Positions 11,555 through 21,638 of a stretch of 64,000 bases of DNA are shown piece by piece. How positions within the stretch are numbered: the first letter of the stretch is position 1; the number at the start of each line of letters is the position of its first letter. The notes below the pieces were generated by a model that did not search any database, was not told where the DNA came from, and saw nothing but the letters and a program-made list of their open reading frames with translations. Origin of the DNA: Doryteuthis pealeii (taxonomy: Eukaryota; Mollusca; Cephalopoda; Myopsida; Loliginidae); the NCBI GenBank assembly GCA_023376005.1, contig CM042152.1, positions 88,273,465 through 88,337,464 of the forward strand, given 5' to 3'. A program made the position numbers and the translations under genes.

Positions 11555-11863
11555 TATTTCTCTGATTTTTTTAGGAGAGCCTTGATAATTTGGATTATTT
11601 GGATTATTGACCTCATCTTCATTGTTATCTGTACAACATTTTGGCCAATGTACCCTCCAGCCTTTTTCAAGTATTTCTTGTTGAACTCGGGAACCTTCCC
11701 TTTGAACACATGAAGGCTCCCATTTATGACAAGAAGGTTCCCAAGTTCAAAGATAAGGTTCCTGAGTTTAACAAGAAATACCTGAAGAAGGCCGGAGGGC
11801 ACATCGACCGAAATGTTGTATAGGTAACAATAAAGATGACAATAGTCCGAATAATCCAAGTAA
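11552..11863. mobile_element. FB foldback element, both arms present
   Basis: The left arm begins atactatttctctga, passes ttggattattgacctcatct and tacaacattttggccaatg, then ccctccagcctttttcaagt and tgaactcgggaacc. The right arm returns the complement: tttaacaagaaatacctgaa, then ggccggagggcacatcgac, gttgta, aataaagatgac, and aatagtccgaataatccaag. Arms are roughly 130 bases. The core holds 18-base units of the type aagaaggttcccaagttc, aagataaggttcctgagttt, which keep the reading frame. Both ends are flanked by AT dinucleotide runs, so the insertion target was probably an AT tract. No transposase; a non-autonomous foldback or MITE-like element. Confidence 0.85.
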
Positions 11864-12102
11864 TATATATATATATATATAAAATGTTGTTCTGGTTCCA
11901 ACAGGAGAAAATTTAATATTTTATAAAAAAGAAGAAGGTCCGCAAAATGTATTATGTTCTCAGAAAAAATGTTTTATTCTTTTTATCTTATATACGCAAC
12001 ACGTGTTTCTGATCTGTTGTCTTCTTCAGGCATTGAGTTACTAATTTGGCAGAATATGTCTGATATTTGATAGGTTGTGTGTGTTTCTGCAATTTTTCTA
12101 TT

Positions 12103-12103
12103 G

Positions 12104-12147
<44 letters not shown>

Positions 12148-12354
12148 ATAATATAATTTTACTATATTTATAAGTAATGAGTGCTTAATATCATTGATAG
12201 ACAATGTATATCTATGTTCACAAAAACATGAAGTCACTGGTGCTTGGTAACAGACAAGTCTTGGTTTGAAAATCACATAGGTGAAAAACTTTCAGTCACA
12301 AAGCACTATTGACTTCATGTCTTCACTAACTATATATATATATATATATATATA
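12103..12354. mobile_element. Small inverted-repeat element with AT tracts
   Basis: The arms acatgaagtcactggtgctt (from about 12228) and the reverse complement of agcactattgacttcatgt (ending about 12322) are imperfect inverted copies. AT dinucleotide runs lie at 12103-12146 and 12331-12354. The element at 62371-62472 has matching arms and the same AT setting, so this is an interspersed family. No gene is present. Confidence 0.65.
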
Positions 12355-12821
12355 GCTGTATGTTCTTCCTGTTGCTATAACTGAGTTTTGACCACTTTTC
12401 TTTTTAGATATCATATTCATCATTCCAGGTGGTTAAGAAATCTAAAAAGATATGTTTTGTCCCAGAGCTTCTCATTCTGGTAGTGAAATCAGATGGAATT
12501 CATAGATCATAATGAAGACTGTCATGATTTAACTGACATCACTCCCAACCAGTTAGAAAAAAAAGTCTAGGAGAGTAGAGGGTAAGGGTGAAAGAATAAT
12601 AAAGCAGGAAAGAGGAAAAGAGAATGATTAAAGAAAAAAGTAAAAACTTCACAACTTCCCTCATAGCCAGCAGAATGTAAAAATCTGGCTTCAAATAAAG
12701 ATGTTAAAGTTGCTTGACATTTCAACAGTTCTGAAAACAAATGCGTTTCAGCACTTCTCATTACTTCCATGTTTTTTTTTTTTGCCATCAGAATTAATGC
12801 ATATTCCAAATTACAAGGTGT
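12355..12821. other. Unassigned spacer before LTR-A
   Basis: No recognised element. An 80-codon minus-strand frame (12567-12809) has no recognisable domain. Confidence 0.45.
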
Positions 12822-13213
12822 TGTAGCGTTAGTTTCGTATTTGCCTAGGAGAGTTGTCTGCCCGGTTTAGTTTGCTGTTGCCCGCTAGGGGAATTAGTAT
12901 TTAAGCGGCTGGTTCAAAAGGCTTCTCTCTTTTTTCTTGTTGCTGATAATACGAGACACATGGGTTATTTAGGGTCTATCCCTTCTCGTTGGGGCTTTTG
13001 GCCCCCTTACATTACTGTAAGTTCTTCACAGCATGGACTATCCCTAGTCTCATGTCTGTACTTTTTGTGTATCTATCTGTCTATATGTATCTTTTTACCT
13101 ATGTACTTTGTATCCCGTCATATCCATGTGCTGTACTATATTAAATGTTTTGTCTGTTAACCTTCGTCGGAGTTTTGTATGCAAAGTATATATACCTTTG
13201 AACCTTTCTTACA
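12822..13213 (+). mobile_element. LTR-A long terminal repeat, 392 bp
   Basis: It starts tgtagcgttag and ends ctttcttaca (TG...CA). Promoter-like tatttaagcggctg lies at about 12898; a polyadenylation-like attaaatg lies near 13140. Related copies are at 39503-39918 (minus), 42648-43079 and 48863-49337. The bases after the LTR, actggtgactacctgaagtg, resemble the primer-binding site of Ty3/gypsy elements primed by tRNA-Trp (expected tggtgaccccgacgtg). This one is therefore a 5' LTR with a truncated internal region rather than a solo LTR. Confidence 0.8.
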
Positions 13214-13240
13214 ACTGGTGACTACCTGAAGTGATGAACA
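13214..13240 (+). promoter_or_regulatory. Primer-binding site remnant, LTR-A
   Basis: actggtgactacctgaagtg follows the LTR directly. The tggtgac core fits complementarity to the CCA end of a tRNA; the rest has drifted, so the tRNA-Trp assignment is an inference. Confidence 0.5.
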
Positions 13241-13364
13241 CATTTTTTGAAGGCTTTGGAACTTTAACCTTAAAACGGGTGACTTCCTACTTTCAATACG
13301 AACACTCACCATACTGTGTTATCAAAAAGTATTTAGCAGAGATGCTAACAGGTACACACCCTGC

Positions 13365-13435
13365 ATCACTGACACAGAAAAATCATACCTATGCATCCCA
13401 GTGTTTTCTTTTTTTCCCACCGTAAATTTTTTAAA
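13365..13435. repeat. Dispersed repeat, copy 1 of 3
   Basis: cacagaaaaatcatacctat and gcatcccagtgttttctttt recur at 13871-13928 in the same orientation with few differences, and in reverse at 30395-30500. Its wider family is not recognised. Confidence 0.7.
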
Positions 13436-13725
13436 CGGGGTCAGATGTCAGATTTTGTTAAGTTTATTCTCAAGTTATAATCATTTTTATAGTGATTTTA
13501 AATGTTTCTTTGTTTTTTTTTTATGTCATATTAAAATGAACTTTATACCACCAGGTCATTTACGATGAAATTTAACATATAAACTTTGAATTCTTAACTA
13601 ATTACAAGTAGGTATATTTATTTATGTAATAAATTGCATATTAATGTACACAAACTAGTGTCCCCATCTTGATTGTTATTATACGTACATCATTTCAGCT
13701 GCTATGAATTGGTTGCTTCACAAGT

Positions 13726-13865
13726 CAAATCATGCTGAAATCACCAGTGCCTGTCAAGTTTACTATAGTTAAGCAACGACAAGCCTGTTCAATGCTAAAA
13801 TGGGTGACCATTTAATAGCAGGTACTGTAAGTAATCTGAATATACCTGGTTGAACAAAACATAGT
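13726..13865 (+). mobile_element. 5S rRNA-derived SINE fragment
   Basis: gttaagcaacgacaagcctg, then ttcaatgctaaaatgggtga and cc match the internal promoter half of metazoan 5S rRNA (gctaagcagcgtcgagcc ... agtacttggatgggtgacc). The sequence then continues into the body gcaggtactgtaagtaatct shared with the copies at 46752 and 51574, so it is a SINE3-type element and not a 5S gene. The first half of 5S rRNA is too diverged to follow. Confidence 0.75.
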
Positions 13866-13870
13866 AAAAG

Positions 13871-13928
13871 GACACAGAAAAATCATACCTATGCATCCTA
13901 GTGTTTTCTTTTTTTCCCACCATTTTCA
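13871..13928. repeat. Dispersed repeat, copy 2 of 3
   Basis: Near-identical to 13365-13422 for about 57 bases, ending at cccacc, after which the two diverge. Confidence 0.7.
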
Positions 13929-14059
13929 GCTAACTGTAAATACATTTCAATATTTTCTTGGAAATGAAATACACTGTATGGGGTATGAGGTAAGGGTTAG
14001 ACGGCTTTAGTTATTCATAAATAAAAACCCTATGTAAATGTAAATCTTTGCTGGTCAGC

Positions 14060-14330
14060 CCTGGTGTGTCCATGTGTAGGTGTCCACAGGTGAACATCAT
14101 ATAAGTTCATCCTTACTTCTCCAGTGGTGTTCAATGTATCTTGTTTGTCTTATTTGAATCATTTGTGTGATAGGAGATAAGTAGCCATACAGTTGCTTTT
14201 TTGTGGGGTGCTTCTTCAAGGATTTGTTCAGGACAGCGCTTATCATCATTGAATAATTCTCATCTCCCTTTATTTTCAATAGTTTTATTAAAATCCAAAC
14301 GGTGCAGCCATACAGTAGCACTGATATGGC
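14060..14330 (-). pseudogene. RTE-type LINE ORF2 fragment
   Basis: The minus strand reads LLYGCTVWILIKLLKIKGDE, then NYSMMISAVLNKSLKKHPTK, KQLYGYLSPITQMIQIRQTR and YIEHHWRSKDELI. A YGCxxW block, an LNKSxxxHPTxxxLYGxxPPI block and a TRxxHHWRSKDEL block are typical of the region after the reverse transcriptase domain in RTE-like LINEs (my recollection of the family). The reverse transcriptase and endonuclease are absent. The downstream sequence gacatggacacaccagggct continues the LINE only in degraded form. Related fragments lie at 27841-28012, 33430-33845 and 34575-34840, all on the minus strand. Confidence 0.85.
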
Positions 14331-14447
14331 TACAGCTTGGAAGGATTCTTGCTTTATCTTTAATTGCTAACCATTGTCAATCTCAAATGTTCAATGTATT
14401 CCTTTAGTAAAATCCTTAATGAATTTAGTATTCAAAATAATTACATA

Positions 14448-14692
14448 GGGCCGGCTTAGCTCAGTCGATAGAGCGTTCAGCTAGACACCACAAGGTTCCT
14501 AGTTCGATACCAGTCCTCGCCAACTCAGCATTATGAGTAGCACAGGGATCTGTGTGGTAAAGTAAGGAGCTGATGGTAGGTGTGGCGCTCCACCTCAGCT
14601 GCAAAAAGAATCTCCTTGGTCTAGCACTAGTGAAAAGGGGATAGACTCCCTCACTGATTGGCTGATACCGACTTTAGGCCACACCATTGACT
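14448..14692 (+). mobile_element. SINE-A, near full length
   Basis: Head gggccggcttagctcagtcg with B-box-like gttcctagttcgatacc. The body ctcgccaactcagcattatg, ggagctgatggtaggtgtgg and the end ctttaggccacaccattgac match the copies at 10684 and, on the minus strand, 45340 and 47326. Confidence 0.9.
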
Positions 14693-14995
14693 TATACTTA
14701 TAAAGGGATTTTTATTTCAATTTCTTTTTAAGTACAGTTTATATGCTACACATTTTGTAGGCATAAAATTAGAGTTCCTATTGTTATAAATAAGACAAAC
14801 AAAACTTGCTGGAGAAGCAATTACGAACTCATAAGTGACATTCTCCTATGGACAAAATCCTACATTAATCAGCTCTGCACAGATTCTGGATGCCATGTGG
14901 AAGTCCTTCCAAAGATAATGAATTATAAGGAAGAGAATCATCGATATCTGTGCTGTGAGCATGATCTGTTGATGAAGGTGCTATAAAATTAATTT

Positions 14996-15215
14996 GGTTT
15001 GGTTTGGTTTGTTTTACGGCATATCAACCTCAATGGGTCATTTAATACCGATAAAGTTTTGAAATAAATCAATTCTTAATGGATAATACAATTTTTTTTT
15101 ATAAATACATTTTTCTATTTAACCCATAGATGGGACCCTAACAGGTACTACCACTCCCGGTCAGAGTGGACCAGGGAGCAATGGTGATGAAGGGGTGCTC
15201 CACATTCCCCAGCTA
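14996..15215 (-). mobile_element. SINE-C, 3' part
   Basis: On the plus strand it reads ttggtttggtttgttttacg, then gcatatcaacctcaatgggt and catttaataccgataaagtt, to gatgggaccctaacaggtac and a block ending ctccacattccccagc. The A-rich tail aaaacaaaccaaaccaaacc lies on the minus strand, which fixes the orientation of the family. The 5' two thirds are missing. Confidence 0.8.
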
Positions 15216-16330
15216 TAAAATTAAGAAAGTTAGAAATATGTCCTAACGCTGTGAAAGAAATTATTATAAAGAAAATAATTTTCAGAATTCAAAGGGTTAA
15301 AAGACATTTTTTGTTTGAGCAGTTGATGACCTATTAATGATTGGTGTTAGGATTTGGTCACATGATCACATTACGCAAATGGCTAATTTTCTTTCCCAAA
15401 TTATATGATAAATGATTATATCTATTAAAATCTTATCAAGCTGTCATAAAGAAACAAAAACAATTTGTACATGGAATGCTGCCAATATCATCCAGCCAAA
15501 TAATAAAATGTAAAATAATAATTCAGAGAATCAATTCATGTTGATATTAGGCAAAGATAAAAGGAATTTGTCGACAGATAAGCACTAAAAATAAAAAATA
15601 AAAAATGGTGGAATCGTATGCATTTCATGGCACATTATATTCATCCATTTGTTTATGTTTTTCACCTTCTTTTTTTCTCAATTTGTAATATTTCTTCTAT
15701 CTTTGGTAAAAAGTGAAAAATCAAGTACAGACACTGAAACAATAGAGGAAAAATTGTTTGGGGAAAACAAAGAAAGACCGATAGAAAAGTGACAAAGATA
15801 TTTGCACAATAAAGACCGCAGATTCTTTTGTTGTGTTGAGAGTTTCAAGAAACAGTTTCTACTTAATGATTAGAAATGGCTGATCTTGAGATTCTTTCAA
15901 AATGGCTGTCATGTGATGGCCAATGAAGAAAAACTTAGAACATTGAAAACAGTAGCAAAAAAATTTTAAAAAAAGAAATGAAGAGGAATTGAATGGAGAA
16001 TGAACAAAAGTAGATAAATTAATTAGGTTATGAGGGAAAGTCTAATAACGAAATATCTACCCACAAAAAAAATACAACTATAAAAAGAAACAGATATAAA
16101 TACAATTGTTGCAAACACTAAGTAACCAAAAAAGTTCATTTGGCTTTTGTTAAATTTCACTTCCAGATTACTATTTACTCTCGTTGGGTACCCCAACATG
16201 GTTAACAAGCTAGTTTTGCAGATCCATTTATGAGTTTGATCCTTGTTGGATGCCCCAGAGTAATTCTTATCAGAAAGTTTTGTTTTTTTTTAATTTCTGA
16301 GTAGACGAGATTATAAAACACCACTACACC
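15216..16330. other. Unassigned AT-rich spacer
   Basis: No recognised gene or repeat. A 61-codon minus-strand frame at 16023-16208 has no recognisable domain. Confidence 0.45.
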
Positions 16331-16532
16331 ATGTGTCCAATTGGACAAGATGATAAAGATGAGGACAATACTATTTCTCTGAATGTTTGAGATGAGGCTT
16401 GAAGATTAGTATTATCTGCGTTATTCGGACATTTGTCCCCATCTTCATTGTTGAGTCACTCCTGAATGTTGTCCTGATGTCATAGGGATTACATATCTTT
16501 TGAATCTTTTCAGCCAAGCCTTTCACATAGGG

Positions 16533-16678
16533 CAGACAGACTGTGGTGAGTTTTATGGCATATCAACCATGGTGGGTCATTTAATGCCGTCAAAGTTTTG
16601 GAAGATTCGTAGTGATAGTTTGGAAGAAAATTTTTTTAAACTCAATTTTTTTTTTGGTAAACAAATTTTCTTTGAACC
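16533..16678 (-). mobile_element. SINE-C fragment inside FB
   Basis: gttttatggcatatcaacca, tggtgggtcatttaatgccg and gattcgtagtgatagtttgg match the SINE-C subfamily at 17505. The insertion truncates both elements. Confidence 0.75.
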
Positions 16679-16679
16679 T

Positions 16680-16866
16680 AACCCTTTATTTAGTCCAAGG
16701 TGGTATCCTGTTCTCATTCCACTAACCATAGCTGGGGTAGCAGTTGTGTTAATTATTTTTCTAACTGCCTCTACTCAGGATTTAACTCAGGATCCAGAGA
16801 TAACTGTCACTTAGAACTGTCTTAACCTTACTACCTTATCCACTAGGCCATGTGTCCAATTGGACA
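16680..16866 (-). mobile_element. SINE-D (tRNA-like head) inside FB
   Basis: On the minus strand: gtccaattggacacatggcc, tagtggataaggtagtaagg (A-box-like) and, later, a B-box-like stretch ending in gagttaaatcctgag, followed by the body ctaccccagctatggttagt. The plus-strand copy at 28476-28665 has the same order. The ggattaag anticodon-arm region is decayed. Confidence 0.7.
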
Positions 16867-17040
16867 AGAAATACCTGAAGAAGGCCGGAGGGCATATCGG
16901 CCGAAATGTTGTACAAATAACAATGAAGATGGGGACAATAGTCCGAATAACACAGATAATACTAATGAGGACAATACTCGGAATAATCTAAATAGTACAA
17001 CTTATCAAGCCTCATCTCAAAAATTCAGAGAAATAATATA

Positions 17041-17504
17041 ATATCTGTGTAAATCATGATAACAAGGATTCCCAGTACAATTGTACAATGATTCTTTCTG
17101 ACTAACATCCTTATCTTTGTTTTTTTAGTCACTCTATCCTCCAGACTTCCTGAAGTGCCTGTTGCAGCATTCAAATAAAATGAATAGATTTTTTTTTTTG
17201 CAAACAATTCATCCATTCATTTTGGAAATATCATGGCATGAATCACAATATAAACTCAATGTAAATAAAAAATCACTAAATGTAGATATTTTTTGCCATC
17301 TCCATCACCACGATTACTGCCTCCAGCCTTCAATACAGAAGGAGCTAAAATCTCTAGACAAAAAAAAAAAAAGCGTGAATAACCCAACAATACCAAGTAA
17401 AATCCATCAAAGTTATTTCATATTAGTTATTGAAAATATATTTCTAGTTTTTCACATTTCATGAAGACGTTCAAATATAATTTTCCTGTAGGGGGATCAG
17501 GTTT
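17041..17504. other. Unassigned spacer
   Basis: AT-rich with a poly(A) tract near 17360. The 100-codon plus-strand frame (17162-17464) has no domain I can identify. Confidence 0.4.
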
Positions 17505-18100
17505 ATTTGTTTGTTTTGTGGCATATTAACCATGGTGGGTCATTTAATGCCGGCAAAGTTTTGGAAGATTCGTAGTGATAGTTTGAAAGAAAAATTTTTT
17601 AAAACTCAATTTTTTTTTTGTAAACAAATTTTCTATTTGACCCATAACAGGTACTACCATTCTAGGAGCAATGGTTATGAAGGGGTACTCTACATTTCCC
17701 AGACCTCCAGAGCTGGAACCTCACCATCAGTTAGAGTTTAACATCATACCCAGGATATGAAGACCCTCAGCCACTGCCTTCTAGCAGCCATATGATAAAA
17801 AGGGTAGGGGCTTGCCATAAGGGCAATAGGTTTGGGACAGTCATATAGGTGCAAGGGCTTGACATTTCCAGCAGATTGATCAGAGGGGGCCTCTCTGACC
17901 ACCTGTCTAGCCTAAGTAAGGGCCAAATTGGGGTGTTGCATGTTATGAACTGCTCATCCACCAAGATTGCATTCTGAGGCATTACGTGTTGCCACCCACG
18001 GCCAATAGATGGCCCGATTGAGGTGGGGGGGGGCTTACCCCTCTTTAGAGGTGCAGTGGATGAATTCTAAATCCCCAGCCAACAGGGCTCAGGAAGTCTT
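17505..18100 (-). mobile_element. SINE-C, nearly full length
   Basis: On the plus strand it runs from tttgttttgtggcatattaa through gggtcatttaatgccggcaa, ccagacctccagagctggaa, ccactgccttctagcagcca and ggcctctctgaccacctgtc to the 5' end of the element, ccccagccaacagggctc. About 590 bases, co-linear with 25848-26428 in the other orientation. The middle is GC-richer than the surroundings. Confidence 0.85.
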
Positions 18101-18292
18101 GTAACCCCTACATATCTTTTTAGATGTTAAATAATTACATAATACAAACGGTTATTCTAAAAAATAATTTAATTTTTAAGTATTTTTAGAGGTAGAATAA
18201 CTTATATATTATATTATCAAAATACAAAATAATGAAATTTAAACAATATGTAGTGGTTGACAAGACTTTTGAACCATCCTGTGGATCTAGAT
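18090..18292. mobile_element. MITE, copy 1
   Basis: The terminal inverted repeats are about 30 bases: left aggaagtcttgtaaccccta, right agtggttgacaagacttttg through accatcctg. Between them the sequence, including ttagaggtagaataacttat and aatgaaatttaaacaatatg, matches the copy at 22904-23120. No open frame. Likely a Tc1/mariner-class MITE. Confidence 0.7.
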
Positions 18293-19010
18293 AATCAAAA
18301 ATCTTTTAATTCTACTATTGGGACTACATCAAGTTGTCTCTTGTAAAGGTAACTTTTGGCTTAAATCAGTGACTAGCAAAAATACTTTCATTTTCGATTA
18401 ATTATTAATACTTATATTTTTACCCAGTTTGCTCACACCAAGTAATGAAAGGAAAAGTAAATGTATTTTGTTATTTGCAAATAATCAGATATTTGATATA
18501 TTCAGTAATTACTTGAAAATTAATTCCTTTTTTTAATATATTTTATTTAATGATCAATGTATCTTTATGATTGATCAAGATATTTTAAGATTTTTGAAAT
18601 CAAAAAGAAAAAAAAATGGTTACAGGGATTAAAAAATAAACAGGTTAAGTCTGTGATCTGAGAGGATCTTAACAGAAATGAAACTTGAGTTACTCTGTAG
18701 TTTGTACAGCTTTTTTATTAATGGTTGATTCATTCAGATGATTCCTTTGATGCCCCTCGGGTTCAAGCAAATAGGAAAAATTGAAAGCAATATTTGTTTT
18801 TAATTTCTTATTTATACCAGCTGATTTTATCCATCAAATTTCTGGGTCAGAAAATTATTCGAGATTTACAGGAATAAAAAATTATTCCTTAGCAACAGAA
18901 CATTTTTTTAATAAAAAGCCTTTGGGAAGTATAAGGGTCAAAGCTGTATCATGTCAGTGATATTACTGCAGTTTCCATAGCATCTAGGTTTTTTATAGGT
19001 GGAATTATTA
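18293..19010. other. Unassigned AT-rich spacer
   Basis: I see nothing to annotate here. Confidence 0.45.
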
Positions 19011-19019
19011 ACTCCATGA

Positions 19020-19130
19020 TCCCTGGTTTTGAATTCAGATTTTTTTACTTCTCCTCGATTGGTTTAGAGAGCTCAGTCTGCCATATTATTTACTGTATTC
19101 TGTCCATTTCCAATTATGATAACCATTACA
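19020..19130 (-). mobile_element. SINE-B fragment
   Basis: ttttgaattcagattttttt, then a block with ttggtttagagagctcagtc and tgccatattatttact, is the decayed middle of SINE-B in reverse. An AT microsatellite (19141-19177) follows. Confidence 0.5.
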
Positions 19131-19140
19131 CCATGTACCT

Positions 19141-19180
<40 letters not shown>

Positions 19181-19494
19181 TGTCTGTACATAGGTTGCAA
19201 TATGCATTGAAACCAGATACATAAACCAATTTATATGTCATAAAAATGTGCTTCTTCTCATTGGTATCCTGACATGCTCAATATGAGTGTTACCAGAAAC
19301 AATCCTCAAAATACAGTAATCACAGCTTTTGCACAATGTTCAAGGCTGTGGAAACAGCAATGCCTGCACTGTGGTATACTGATTTTTTTGTCCAATCAAT
19401 ACATTCACACATAAAATATAAGTATCTATCCAATCCCTTCATCACAAGCAGGATGCAGCACAAGGTCAATTTTTTAAGTGGAGTACAGCTGGTT

Positions 19495-19625
19495 GAATTC
19501 AGAATTTTTCTTTCTTTTGGACTGGTAGCCTTACTAAGGCTAAAGAATCCAGCCTGCCTTACTATTTACCCATAGCTGGAGGGAGATGAGAAAATGCCTT
19601 TTTCAAGGGCATTGGCGTAAAACAA
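19495..19625 (-). mobile_element. SINE-B fragment
   Basis: gttgaattcagaatttttct, ggactggtagccttactaag, cctgccttactatttaccca and tagctggagggagat match the middle of SINE-B in reverse. It ends at caagggcattggcgtaaaac. Confidence 0.75.
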
Positions 19626-19629
19626 AATA

Positions 19630-20429
19630 TAACATATAAATTATAATCAATTATTACCTTAAATACAAACCGGTAATGCAGTCAATTTATGATAACAGAA
19701 ATTAGCAGCTGTTTATAATTAAAAAGAACATCAGTCTATATTAACCTGAGAAGAAAATTTTTTTTTTAGTCTTCATAATGAAGCTACAGTTTTAGCAAGT
19801 TATATTTTTAAGTTAATTTACATAAAACTTAATTTGAAAATTTGAAAATGCTGCAATTAAAAAAAGATATATATATAAAATAGTGCTAATTTTTCACACG
19901 TTATGTAAGCCTATCATTAGGATATTAATGTATCTTGATGTTAGGAAACAGATGTGCTAAAAAGAGAAAACATGAAACCAATTTGTTATAAAAATTCAGT
20001 TTCATTTCCACTCTTCATTTTGGTTATTTCTCATTTAGTAACCTTTGTTAAGTTACAACAATGTACGAGATATGATTGAAAATATCAAGACTGAAGATTT
20101 AACTTTGTTTTAAATTCAGATTTAAATTCAGTTATTTGCACAGCTGAAAGACTAATAAAGTGATAATATCTAAACATTTAATCTGCTGTCTAGACAAGTC
20201 AGTAGCATTTTGATGAAAAGAAATATGATTATTAATTAAATGTTTTGGTTAATACATAGGATTTTGCAAGTACAGCATGTTCTATACTCACCAAACCTAA
20301 CTCCATGGAATTTTCTTTTCTTGTTTCTTAAACTGAAAATTAATCCCAAGAGGAAGAGTTTTTGTAATGAAATAATGCTGCTCAAATATATATATAAGTA
20401 AAGGATTGAGTAAATCCGACAAAATATGG
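19630..20429. other. Unassigned AT-rich spacer
   Basis: No recognised repeat or gene. Confidence 0.45.
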
Positions 20430-20513
20430 TTGAAAATAGAGGAAAATGCGGATAAAACAATACAGCAACCAAATTCATAATCATGTTTTATCCGCATTTT
20501 CCTCTATTTTCAA
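20430..20513. repeat. Perfect 29-bp inverted repeat, 26-base loop
   Basis: Arms 20430-20458 and 20485-20513 (outer end ttgaaaatagaggaaaatgc) are exact complements. A (CA)n/(GT)n microsatellite follows to 20550. The loop is attested nowhere else in the window. Confidence 0.95.
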
Positions 20514-20549
20514 ACACACACACGTGTGTGTGTATGTGTGTGTGTGTGT

Positions 20550-21307
20550 GTAACCATAACCCAAGGAAAACGAAACATTGTACAGAGATTTTTGTTAAGA
20601 GAAATACAATTAAAATGCTCTTAGAGAATAAATCAATTTCCAGTTCAATTTGCAATGGTTGCATTCATGCTGAAAATTTTTTTTAAATTATATAAATTAT
20701 TGATATTAGCAAAATATTAATGAAATGCTAATTAGAATCCTTCACTCCTTCCTACATAAAAACATTGATATCATCTTGCTTGACCCACTGTTACAATGTA
20801 AATAAAATGTATTCACAAATCCTCTTGTATTTATTATTGTTTAGTTTATCTTTATATCTAGAAAGGTGCCAGTACTTAAAAAGTAGATTTAACTTGGTGT
20901 AATATAGTCCCAGCACCAAATTGACATATATACTCTAGTAACTTACATAACAGGTACGGCACTAAAGAGACATTGGTATATTGCTTTGTTTCATTCGTTG
21001 GTCAGGAAGACATTGTGTTGTCAGAGAGGGTAATGTTTGGGGAGTGGATGCTGAGGGTTGGCAAAACACAGATCGACCCTTGCTTCAGTTTTCTTTTCCT
21101 GAAAAACAAACTGGCTTCTTTCTGGATAACAGAGATTTGGTTTATTTTGCTACTATTTAGTTAACACAAACATCAGAAATTTCACTTCACTGGCAGCTTT
21201 ATTTTATGTGCAATTTTGGAAGAGGAGAGAGATAGTCTAAATGATCCCTAATTATAATCTTCTTACAACAGCAAACTCTATTCTTTGCTTGCCGACTAAT
21301 TTAATAT
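20550..21307. other. Unassigned spacer
   Basis: No recognised element. The 63-codon plus frame at 20973-21164 has no recognisable domain. Confidence 0.4.
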
Positions 21308-21638
21308 AGTCCAAAAATCTTTGTCTGTCCTGACTACTTTAATGGTCAAAAGCCTCTATGTCTTCCCAGGTCCAATGAAAAACTAGTTAGAATAATTGTG
21401 TTGTATGCCAAGAAGACTATTTTGAATAAAATTAATGCTTCATTCATTGATCATTTTTGGTAAATACAGCTTAAGTCTTAATACTTATTGAAATACCTTG
21501 TATGTCATATAGCCCAAAAGAGAAAAATTATATTATTTGTCGCTGTATTTGATTTTTTTTGTTCTTTTACAATAATTAATAGTTGCGATGTGGTTAATAT
21601 TAAAAATGTGTATGTGAAATTATGTTTGTAATAGAAAT
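21308..21638 (+). repeat. 331-bp mariner-derived repeat, copy A
   Basis: It starts agtccaaaaatctttg and ends tttgtaatagaaat. The stretch ttgtgttgtatgccaagaag then actattttgaa resembles the end of mariner transposases (compare KCVEC-K-GDYFEE, coded at 35043-35090) and the following cttattgaaataccttgt resembles a mariner 3' terminal repeat. The copy at 22478-22808 has the same length, with about seven substitutions and no indels by eye. Confidence 0.9.

Larger units (their letters stand above)
16331..17040. mobile_element. Composite FB element with nested SINEs
   Basis: The left terminus atactatttctctgaatgtt, gagatgaggcttgaagat, attatctgcgttattcgg and ccccatcttcattgtt is at 16368-16455. The right arm at 16864-17040 reads gacaagaaatacctgaagaa, ggccggagggcatatcggcc, gttgtacaaataac, aagatggggacaatagtccg and ends tctcaaaaattcagagaaat. 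Between them sit a SINE-C piece and a SINE-D piece. The palindrome gtccaattggac occurs at both 16335 and 16855, marking the junctions between FB and SINE-D sequence. Confidence 0.75.

Noticed and set aside
14097..14321. Independent 74-codon gene
   Set aside because: It matches the conserved RTE-type LINE ORF2 segment and lacks the rest of the protein.
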